The notes under the pieces were generated by a model. The model was not told the origin of the DNA. It saw only the letters and a list, made by a program, of their open reading frames with translations, and searched no databases. Shown here piece after piece: positions 56,071 to 64,000 of a stretch of DNA of 64,000 bases. Position 1 is the stretch's first letter. Every line of letters begins with the position of its first letter. Source of the DNA: Streptococcus oralis (GTDB taxonomy: Bacteria; Bacillota; Bacilli; Lactobacillales; Streptococcaceae); assembly GCF_021497945.1 (NCBI RefSeq), contig NZ_CP046524.1:1585501-1649500 (forward strand), read 5' to 3'. Position numbers and translations under genes: made by a program.

Positions 56071-58152
56071 TTAGTCTTCACCTTTGTTTTTCTTAATGAT
56101 TTCTTCTTGTACTGACTTAGGTACATCTTCGTAATGGTCAAATACCATCATGAATGTACCACGTCCTTGAGATGCAGAACGAAGAACTGTTGCGTAACCG
56201 AACATTTCAGCAAGTGGAACGTAAGCACGAACAATTTGGCTGTTACCGTGTGCTTCCATACCATCTACACGTCCACGACGAGCAGTTACGTGACCCATAA
56301 CATCACCAAGGTTTTCTTCTGGAACAGTGATGGTTACAAGCATCATTGGCTCAAGGATAGCTGGTTGTGCTGATTTAGCAGCTTCTTTAAGGGCAAGTGA
56401 AGCCGCAATCTTGAAGGCAGTTTCAGATGAGTCGACATCGTGGTATGAACCATCGTAAAGTTTAGCTTTAACGTCAACCATTGGGTAACCTGCAAGAACA
56501 CCGTTAGCCATAGATTCTACCAAACCTTTTTCAACCGCTGGGATAAATTCACGAGGAACCACACCACCGACGATTGCGTTTTCGAATTCGAATCCTTTAC
56601 CTTCTTCGTTTGGAGTAAATTCAATCCATACATCACCGAATTGACCTTTACCACCAGACTGACGTTTGAAGAATCCACGTGCTTGAGTAGAAGCGCGGAA
56701 TGTTTCACGGTAAGATACTTGAGGAGCACCTACGTTCGCTTCAACCTTGAACTCACGACGCATACGGTCAACAAGGACGTCAAGGTGAAGTTCACCCATA
56801 CCTGAGATAACTGTTTCACCAGTTTCAACGTTTGTTTCAACGCGGAATGTTGGATCTTCTTCAGCCAATTTTTGAAGGGCAATACCCATCTTGTCTTGGT
56901 CTGCTTTAGATTTTGGCTCAACCATCAATTGGATAACTGGTTCTGGAACGTTGATTGACTCAAGGATGATTTTAGCTTTTTCATCTGTCAATGAGTCACC
57001 AGTTGTAGTATCTTTCAAACCAACGGCAGCAGCGATATCACCTGAGTAAACAGTGTCAATTTCTTGACGGCTGTTAGCGTGCATTTGAAGGATACGTCCG
57101 ATACGTTCACGTTTGCCTTTAGAAGTGTTCAATACGTAAGAACCTGATTGAAGAACACCTGAGTATACACGGAAGAATGTCAAACGACCTACGAATGGGT
57201 CAGTCATGATCTTGAAGGCAAGAGCTGCGAATGGCTCTTCGTCAGATGCTGGACGAGTTTCTTCTTCATCTGTATCTGGGTTGATACCTTTGATTGCTGG
57301 GATATCAAGTGGGCTTGGAAGGTAGTCGATAACCGCATCAAGCATCAATTGAACACCTTTGTTCTTGAAGGCTGATCCACACAATACTGGGAAGAATTCA
57401 ACGTTGATAGTCGCTTTACGGATACCAGCTTTCAATTCTTCGTTAGTGATTTCTTCACCTTCGAGGTATTTCATCATCAATTCTTCGTCAGTCTCGGCAA
57501 CTGCTTCGATCAATTTTTCACGGTATTCTTGTGCTTGTTCAAGATATTCAGCTGGAATATCCTCTTCAAGAATATCTGTACCAAGGTCGTTTGTATAGAT
57601 TTCAGCTTTCATCTTGATCAAGTCGATGATACCACGGAAGTCATCTTCAGCACCGATTGGCAATTGAATTGGGTGTGCATTTGCTTGAAGACGATCGTGA
57701 AGTGTGCTTACTGAGTAAAGGAAGTCAGCACCGATTTTGTCCATTTTGTTGGCAAATACGATACGCGGAACTCCGTACTCAGTTGCTTGACGCCAAACTG
57801 TTTCAGTTTGAGGCTCAACACCTGATTGTGAGTCAAGAACAGTAACCGCACCGTCCAATACACGAAGAGAACGTTGTACTTCGATTGTGAAGTCCACGTG
57901 TCCTGGTGTGTCGATGATGTTTACGCGGTGGTTGTTCCATTGAGCTGTTGTCGCAGCAGATGTGATAGTGATACCACGTTCTTGCTCTTGCTCCATCCAG
58001 TCCATTTGTGACGCACCTTCGTGAGTTTCACCGATTTTGTGGATTTTACCAGTGTAGTAAAGAATACGCTCAGTAGTTGTTGTTTTACCGGCATCGACGT
58101 GAGCCATGATACCGATATTACGAGTTTTTTCAAGTGAAAATTCGCGTGCCAT
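56071..58152 (-). CDS. fusA: Translation elongation factor G
   Basis: This 693-residue GTPase drives ribosome translocation and, with RRF, recycling. G-domain motifs are AHVDAGKTT (P loop), RGITI (switch I), DTPGHVDF and NKMDKIGAD. Domains II to V follow at normal length, with the domain IV loop in the SYRETF region. It lies downstream of rpsL and rpsG, as in the str operon, but has its own possible promoter (TGTTATAAT, 58190-58195) after two terminator-like hairpins. Confidence 0.97.
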   Translation of the reverse strand: MAREFSLEKTRNIGIMAHVDAGKTTTTERILYYTGKIHKIGETHEGASQMDWMEQEQERGITITSAATTAQWNNHRVNIIDTPGHVDFTIEVQRSLRVLDGAVTVLDSQSGVEPQTETVWRQATEYGVPRIVFANKMDKIGADFLYSVSTLHDRLQANAHPIQLPIGAEDDFRGIIDLIKMKAEIYTNDLGTDILEEDIPAEYLEQAQEYREKLIEAVAETDEELMMKYLEGEEITNEELKAGIRKATINVEFFPVLCGSAFKNKGVQLMLDAVIDYLPSPLDIPAIKGINPDTDEEETRPASDEEPFAALAFKIMTDPFVGRLTFFRVYSGVLQSGSYVLNTSKGKRERIGRILQMHANSRQEIDTVYSGDIAAAVGLKDTTTGDSLTDEKAKIILESINVPEPVIQLMVEPKSKADQDKMGIALQKLAEEDPTFRVETNVETGETVISGMGELHLDVLVDRMRREFKVEANVGAPQVSYRETFRASTQARGFFKRQSGGKGQFGDVWIEFTPNEEGKGFEFENAIVGGVVPREFIPAVEKGLVESMANGVLAGYPMVDVKAKLYDGSYHDVDSSETAFKIAASLALKEAAKSAQPAILEPMMLVTITVPEENLGDVMGHVTARRGRVDGMEAHGNSQIVRAYVPLAEMFGYATVLRSASQGRGTFMMVFDHYEDVPKSVQEEIIKKNKGED

Positions 58153-58205
58153 GAGATTTGTTTCTCCTATTTATTTTAATTTCTATTCTATTATAACACG
58201 ATTTT

Positions 58206-58235
58206 AATAAAAACGGATAGGCAGGACCTACCCGT
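58206..58235 (-). terminator. Terminator-like hairpin upstream of fusA
   Basis: Minus strand ACGGGTAGG and CCTATCCGT pair with one G-U and are followed by TTTTTATT, just before the fusA -10 region. Confidence 0.65.
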
Positions 58236-58287
58236 TCTCAATGTTTATCTTGTTTTTGTTGGTTTCATCTTACGAGATGGTAAGTTG

Positions 58288-58370
58288 AATTGAACTCGGG
58301 CTAAAGTTAATTAGCCGATTTGAGCACAATTGAACCCAGGCTAAAAGCTCAAGTTAACTGATTTGAACCC
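58288..58370. repeat. Two-copy imperfect repeat in the rpsG-fusA spacer
   Basis: Copy 1 (58288-58325) and copy 2 (58328-58370) share AATTGAACYCRGGCTAAA at one end and a GATTTGAR-type sequence at the other. Copy 2 has an extra AGCTCA segment. The repeats do not code for a protein. The rest of the 322-bp spacer holds the two hairpins listed separately. Confidence 0.55.
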
Positions 58371-58390
58371 GAGCGAGGCCCGGTGCAAAA

Positions 58391-58431
58391 AAGATAAACT
58401 GCTTTGTGTTCACGGAACACTGCATCAGTTT
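58391..58431 (-). terminator. Hairpin terminator or attenuator after rpsG
   Basis: Minus strand AAACTG and CAGTTT flank an inner perfect GTGTTC/GAACAC stem (58406-58420), followed by TATCTTTTTTG. It lies 43 nt after the rpsG stop and may stop part of the transcription toward fusA. Confidence 0.6.
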
Positions 58432-58474
58432 CCTATTTTTGCCTTGGGCCTTTGCCGCTCTTAGTATCATTTTA

Positions 58475-58945
58475 TTACCAACGGAAGTGTGCGAAGGCAC
58501 GGTTAGCTTCAGCCATACGGTGAGTGTCTTCACGTTTCTTAACAGCTGCACCAGTGTTGTTAGCAGCGTCCAAGATTTCTTTTGCAAGACGGTCTTGCAT
58601 TGTGTGTTCACCACGAAGGCGAGCGATTGTTACCAACCAACGAAGTCCAAGTGTTGTACGACGTTCTGGACGAACTTCAACTGGGACTTGGTAGTTAGAT
58701 CCACCAACACGACGTGCACGTACTTCAAGTACAGGCATGATGTTTTCCATAGCTGTTTCAAATACTTCAAGTGCATCGTTGCCAGTAGCTTCTTTGATTT
58801 GCTCAAAAGCACCGTAAACGATTGAAGCAGCTGTACCACGTTTACCGTCAAGCATAACGCGGTTGATAAGACGAGTAACTAGTTGTGAATTGTAAAGCGG
58901 ATCTGGCAATACTTCACGTTTTGGAGCTCTATTTTTACGACTCAT
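58475..58945 (-). CDS. rpsG: 30S ribosomal protein S7
   Basis: This 156-residue protein organises the 3' major domain of 16S rRNA and the E-site region. It starts [16 protein letters not shown] and ends AHFRW, the standard bacterial form. It lies 19 bp after rpsL in the same operon. Confidence 0.97.
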   Translation of the reverse strand: MSRKNRAPKREVLPDPLYNSQLVTRLINRVMLDGKRGTAASIVYGAFEQIKEATGNDALEVFETAMENIMPVLEVRARRVGGSNYQVPVEVRPERRTTLGLRWLVTIARLRGEHTMQDRLAKEILDAANNTGAAVKKREDTHRMAEANRAFAHFRW

Positions 58946-58964
58946 TTCTCTTTATCCCCTTTCC

Positions 58965-59381
58965 TTATGCTTTTTTCGGACGTTTAGTACCGTATTTAGA
59001 ACGGCCTTGTTTACGATCGTTAACACCTGCAGTATCAAGTGCACCACGGACGATATGGTAACGTACCCCTGGAAGGTCTTTTACACGTCCACCGCGAAGA
59101 AGCACCACGCTGTGCTCTTGCAAGTTGTGTCCGATACCTGGGATGTAGGCAGTAACTTCGATAAGGTTGCTCAAACGTACACGAGCGAATTTACGAAGGG
59201 CAGAGTTAGGTTTTTTAGGTGTCATTGTTCCAACACGAGTTGCTACACCACGTTTTTGTGGTGAAGAAACGTTTGTTTGAACTTTTTTATGACTGTTGTA
59301 ACCAACGTTCAAAGCTGGTGATTTAGATTTTTCTACTTTTGATTTACGCGGTTTGCGAACCAATTGGTTAATTGTAGGCAT
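58965..59381 (-). CDS. rpsL: 30S ribosomal protein S12
   Basis: This decoding-centre protein starts [13 protein letters not shown] and ends KRPKKA. The [11 protein letters not shown] and [13 protein letters not shown] loops carry the usual lysines, so no streptomycin-resistance change is seen. It heads the operon, behind a strong promoter and an approximately 130-nt leader. Confidence 0.97.
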   Translation of the reverse strand: MPTINQLVRKPRKSKVEKSKSPALNVGYNSHKKVQTNVSSPQKRGVATRVGTMTPKKPNSALRKFARVRLSNLIEVTAYIPGIGHNLQEHSVVLLRGGRVKDLPGVRYHIVRGALDTAGVNDRKQGRSKYGTKRPKKA

Positions 59382-59517
59382 CTACATTCTCCTGTGTTTT
59401 TTTATTTTTGGTGATGATACACTTGGTGACAGCTACCATCTGTGTGTACTTTTGCAACATTTGTCAGCACGTCCCTGTACACTTTTGAGAGACCAAAAGT
59501 AAAAAGTACCGTCTATT

Positions 59518-59547
59518 ATTGTAACACAATTTTTCCTTCATTGTCAA
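59518..59547 (-). promoter_or_regulatory. rpsL operon promoter
   Basis: Minus strand TTGACA (59542-59547), 18-bp spacer, TACAAT (59518-59523) with TG one base upstream. The leader downstream (59382-59511) is non-coding and contains GTGTAC/GTACAC and ACAG/CTGT pairing segments. Confidence 0.8.
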
Positions 59548-59612
59548 GATATTTTTCATTTTTATTCTGATCTTTTAACTCTTTGACACTAGCTTTCACC
59601 GCTTTTCTAAAC

Positions 59613-59642
59613 AAAAAAAGGAGGCGATTTGCATCCTCCTTT
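59613..59642 (-). terminator. Terminator of the LuxR-type two-component operon
   Basis: Minus strand AAAGGAGG and CCTCCTTT form a perfect 8-bp stem, then TTTTTG. Confidence 0.88.
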
Positions 59643-59699
59643 CTAGTATGGATTTCCTTCGATTCAAGCTATCGTTTCAGAATTTTTTAACCCTTCTTA

Positions 59700-61398
<1,699 letters not shown>

Positions 61399-61402
61399 AG
61401 AT

Positions 61403-62143
61403 TTATTTTACCTCAATCCTTTTTTTCAGCTGGATTACCAGTACACCAAAGAAAACTGTATAGCCTAGCACAACCAAGGCAGAAAGAATATTAAATTCAT
61501 GGTGTTCCAAATAAGTAGAGACGACCTGCATCAGTTGATAGGTTGGAGTCAGCTTTCCAATAGATTGGAGCCATTCTGGGAAGGAATCCAAGGGGAACCA
61601 CAGTCCACCTAGAACAGCCAAAGCAATATAGGCAATATTTCCAACAACCGTCATCAGTTGAGCACTGGGTAGCAAGCTCACCAAGACCCCCATGCTGATA
61701 AAGACCACGCTTCCGATCAGCAAAATAGCACCAATTACCATCCAGTCAAGCCAAGGCAGAGTCACTCCACGGACAAAATGACCAACTGAAAAGACAACTG
61801 TAATTGATAACAAGAAAGTCAGTAGGGTACTGAACAGTTTTGATACATAATATTCTACCATAGATACGGGAGAATGTTGAATCAATTTTTGCCAGTTGTT
61901 TGTCTTATCAGACTCGAGTGTGCTTGGGATACTGAAAAAAGCACTTGACATGATACTAAAGAGCGTCATGGCAAAAAGATAGGCTTGAAGAGCAATTTCT
62001 GGAATATCTGACCCTGACATCATACCAGAAAAGATAAGGTAAAACACACTTGGAAGTCCGATGGATAGCAAGTAGTAGACTGCTTGCCGTTTCATCAGAA
62101 TGATTTCCACTTTCATGAGACTTGTCATATTTTTCATCGTCAA
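61403..62143 (-). CDS. ABC-2 type exporter permease
   Basis: This 246-residue permease has six helices and an ABC-2 domain ending in VLVIQLKKRIEVK. It pairs with the ATPase at 62150-63025 and overlaps neither kinase nor ATPase gene, with gaps of 4-6 bp. In TCS11-like operons such transporters are linked to drug response, but the substrate is unknown. Confidence 0.88.
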   Translation of the reverse strand: MTMKNMTSLMKVEIILMKRQAVYYLLSIGLPSVFYLIFSGMMSGSDIPEIALQAYLFAMTLFSIMSSAFFSIPSTLESDKTNNWQKLIQHSPVSMVEYYVSKLFSTLLTFLLSITVVFSVGHFVRGVTLPWLDWMVIGAILLIGSVVFISMGVLVSLLPSAQLMTVVGNIAYIALAVLGGLWFPLDSFPEWLQSIGKLTPTYQLMQVVSTYLEHHEFNILSALVVLGYTVFFGVLVIQLKKRIEVK

Positions 62144-62149
62144 TCTCCT

Positions 62150-63025
62150 TTAGTCTTGAGTCGTTTCGAAGATACTGTCTAAGAGAGTTCGATTGCGAAC
62201 TTCAATTTCTTCGATCATGCAGCCCTGTTCTTGCAAGACTTTCCATACCTGGCTGGCTTCTTTGGTTGTGAAGGAAAGAGCATTTTGCTTGATTTCAAGC
62301 CCTTGAATCTGGTCCAAAGTGCTGATAACTTCCTGATAAGTTAGTGGTACCGTAAAATGTTTTTCTTGTTCTTCACCACGCATGGCATAAGGTGTCGTAT
62401 CCCGGATCAATTCACCCTTGTGGAGGACCAAAATGCGGTCAGCCGTATGTTCTACCTCTTCGATATAGTGAGAAGAGTAGACAATGGTGACACCATTTTT
62501 CTTTAACTGATTGACAATTTCCCAAAAATGCTGACGTGTCGAGGTATCCATGGCAGCAGTTGGTTCGTCCAAAAATAGAATTTTCGGACGACCTATTAGT
62601 GCCAACACGAAAGAGAACAAACGTTTTTGCCCACCAGACAACTTGCCCGCTAGCTGATTTTTCTGTTTGTCCGAAAATCTCAGCAAGTCATCAATTTCTT
62701 GATTGGAGAGACTGTTTGGATAGATTGATTGAAAGAAGGATAAGAGTTCTTTCACTTTCAAGTCTTGAACCACCGTATTTTCTTGAGGTAAGATAGAAAT
62801 AAGCTGCTTTAATCGAGGATCTGTTGGTGCAAAGCCTTGAATAGCTATCTGACCTGAGCTCACGAACTTGTCGCCCAAGAGGCAATCAATCAAGGTCGTC
62901 TTACCTGCTCCGTTAGGTCCGATCAAGGCGACACATTCACCATCGTTGATTTCAAAGGAGATGTTCCGCAAGATCTCCTTGTCTTTTATTTTCTTACTCA
63001 ATTTCTCAACTTTAATCACAGTCAT
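62150..63025 (-). CDS. ABC exporter ATP-binding protein
   Basis: This 291-residue ATPase has Walker A GPNGAGKTT, signature LSGGQKRLFSFVLAL, Walker B ILFLDEPTAAMD and switch YSSHYIEEVE. A C-terminal extension of about 70 residues (from YAMRGEEQEK) is typical of drug exporters. It overlaps the upstream small membrane gene by 14 nt. Confidence 0.93.
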   Translation of the reverse strand: MTVIKVEKLSKKIKDKEILRNISFEINDGECVALIGPNGAGKTTLIDCLLGDKFVSSGQIAIQGFAPTDPRLKQLISILPQENTVVQDLKVKELLSFFQSIYPNSLSNQEIDDLLRFSDKQKNQLAGKLSGGQKRLFSFVLALIGRPKILFLDEPTAAMDTSTRQHFWEIVNQLKKNGVTIVYSSHYIEEVEHTADRILVLHKGELIRDTTPYAMRGEEQEKHFTVPLTYQEVISTLDQIQGLEIKQNALSFTTKEASQVWKVLQEQGCMIEEIEVRNRTLLDSIFETTQD

Positions 63026-63206
63026 GAGATTCTCCTTTCAACCACTTCATTCCCATAGGGAAAACGACGAAAATCATAAACCCAAAACCCCAAGCACCAC
63101 GAATAAATTGGCGAAGCACGGTTTGGTCAAACCAACCAGTAAACATTTCCACTAACCATACCAAGAGTGATAGGCTGATAAAGAAATAGATGATTGCTTT
63201 TTTCAT
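63012..63206 (-). CDS. Small membrane protein of the TCS11-like operon
   Basis: This 64-residue protein has two hydrophobic helices (about 3-22 and 34-54), with charged KWLKGE at the end. It overlaps the ATPase start by 14 nt and the previous small gene by 4 nt (ATGA), so all are translationally coupled. Function unknown. A transporter accessory or sensor subunit is possible. Confidence 0.75.
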   Translation of the reverse strand: MKKAIIYFFISLSLLVWLVEMFTGWFDQTVLRQFIRGAWGFGFMIFVVFPMGMKWLKGESHDCD

Positions 63207-63394
63207 TCCTCAAACTCCTTTTTCACATCTCTGACCAATTTCAAACCTTCTCTGACAAGCCAAGACATCATTCCAAAGCCAGCAAAGAGCTCCCAAGGAA
63301 AATGGTAGAAACCCTCGTCCAATCCTGAAAACATGAGATAGGTCATAACTCCTGCTGCTACTAAACTCACTGCGACAATCATTTTATTTTTCAT
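63203..63394 (-). CDS. Small membrane protein, first gene of the TCS11-like operon
   Basis: A longer frame starts at 63421, but that ATG has no ribosome site. The ATG at 63394 (MKNKMIVAVSL) has GGAGG eight bases upstream, giving 63 residues. Two helices (about 4-22 and 28-48) and a charged tail (VRDVKKEFEE) are seen. A TATAAT lies about 30 nt upstream of this start. Function unknown. Confidence 0.72.
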   Translation of the reverse strand: MKNKMIVAVSLVAAGVMTYLMFSGLDEGFYHFPWELFAGFGMMSWLVREGLKLVRDVKKEFEE

Positions 63395-63483
63395 TTCTTC
63401 TTCCTCCATTTCATACTTCAATTATAGTCTTTTGAAGTTAACTGAGCTAGATGCTTCTGTCACTAGGAAATATGACAAATGTC

Positions 63484-63520
63484 ATAAAAAAAGAAAGTTG
63501 CAAAATCAACTTTCTTTTTA
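63484..63520 (-). terminator. Terminator of the FakA-like gene
   Basis: Minus strand AAAGAAAGTTG and CAACTTTCTTT form a perfect 11-bp stem with a 6-nt loop and a T run. Confidence 0.88.
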
Positions 63521-63533
63521 ATCAATTAAATTT

Positions 63534-64000
63534 TTATTCCACACTGAAAAGATATGGATATACAGGTTGTTGACCTTGGTGAATCTCTACTTCAACATCT
63601 TCAAATTCTTCTGCGATTTCTTGGGCAATTTCATTGGCAAGTTCTTCGCTTCCATCTTCACCGACATAGAAAGTCACGATTTCACTATCTTCGTCTAGCA
63701 TGTGTTTCAAAGTTTCTGTCAAAGTTTGGTGCATATCAGGATTTGATACGAGAATCTTACCATCTACCATACCAAGATTGTCATTTTCATGAATTGCTAA
63801 TCCATCGATAGTTGTGTCACGAACAGCTGTTGTTACACTACCGCTGACTACATCACCAAGAGCTGCAGTCATGCGTTCTTTGTTTTCTTCGATAGACTTG
63901 CTTGGATCAAAAGCAAGAAGGCTAGTCAAGCCTTGAGGAAGGGTACGAGCTTCTACAACAACAGCAGGTTGTTCAAGCACTTCAGCCGCAGACTGAGCTG
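63534..64000 (-). CDS. fakA: FakA/YloV-type fatty acid kinase, C-terminal part only
   Basis: The frame stays open to the window edge (residues AQSAAEVLEQP upstream of a GTG at 63980), so only the last 155 codons are visible. The ending QGQQPVYPYLFSVE and the preceding PDMHQTLTETLKHM and EIVTFYVGEDG stretches fit the C-terminal domain of the DAK2/FakA family, which phosphorylates fatty acids held by FakB for lipid synthesis. The ATP-binding N-terminus is outside the window. Confidence 0.82.
   Translation of the reverse strand, partial: AQSAAEVLEQPAVVVEARTLPQGLTSLLAFDPSKSIEENKERMTAALGDVVSGSVTTAVRDTTIDGLAIHENDNLGMVDGKILVSNPDMHQTLTETLKHMLDEDSEIVTFYVGEDGSEELANEIAQEIAEEFEDVEVEIHQGQQPVYPYLFSVE

Noticed and set aside
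58354-58614. 86-codon minus-strand ORF at the end of rpsG
   Set aside because: It is out of frame with rpsG and runs through the hairpin and repeat region. It is best explained as chance.

Overview
The window comes from a Mitis-group Streptococcus, most likely S. mitis or a close relative rather than S. pneumoniae itself. Nearly every gene has a recognisable pneumococcal counterpart (aliA, dexB, luxS, clpL, pfl, ilvBN-C, the fusA/rpsG/rpsL cluster, the TCS11 operon). The blocks are joined in an order unlike the S. pneumoniae TIGR4 order I remember, and several accessory modules are added. There are no rRNA or tRNA genes, no CRISPR array and no intact insertion sequence. Most genes lie on the minus strand.

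Layout. 1-9916: two cell-wall-targeted YSIRK glycosidases, a GH20 hexosaminidase (truncated by the window edge) and a very large GH101 endo-alpha-N-acetylgalactosaminidase. The GH101 protein carries an extra N-terminal trypsin/V8-like serine protease domain with a complete His-Asp-Ser triad. Each gene has a cre-like (CcpA) operator just upstream of its start. 10197-31936: a complete Wzy-type capsule locus between aliA and dexB: wzg-wzh-wzd-wze-wchA-wchJ-wchK, two further glycosyltransferases, two acetyltransferases, wzy, a CDP-glycerol phosphotransferase, wzx and a glycerol-3-phosphate cytidylyltransferase. Two AliB-like oligopeptide-binding lipoproteins (aliC/aliD type) sit between dexB and wzg. 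The gene set predicts a Glc/Gal-type repeat unit decorated with glycerol phosphate and O-acetyl, resembling pneumococcal serogroup 11.

32089-43251: a DUF1846 protein; a five-gene ABC exporter plus OmpR-type two-component module with an 11-bp-period direct repeat at its promoter; luxS; the chaperone clpL with two CtsR-type operators and a previously unlisted 29-codon ORF in its leader; and pflB. 43488-55807: dinB, uppP, a DUF2207 membrane protein, a glutamine-type ABC importer, a small HTH-like protein, an SPFH protein, and isoleucine/valine genes (ilvA, ilvC, ilvN, ilvB). 56071-59381: fusA, rpsG and rpsL with unusual repeats in the rpsG-fusA spacer. 59700-63394: a LuxR-type two-component/ABC operon (TCS11-like) with two small membrane proteins. 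63534-64000: the 3' end of a FakA-like gene.

The parts fit a mucosal commensal lifestyle. The two secreted glycosidases (one with a protease) attack mucin-type glycans, peptide import (aliA, aliC, aliD) and branched-chain amino acid synthesis share CodY-like operators, carbon catabolite (cre) sites sit at glycan-utilisation genes, and the capsule and two exporter/sensor modules face host and competitor stress. Species and comparative statements rest on remembered reference sequences, not on a search.
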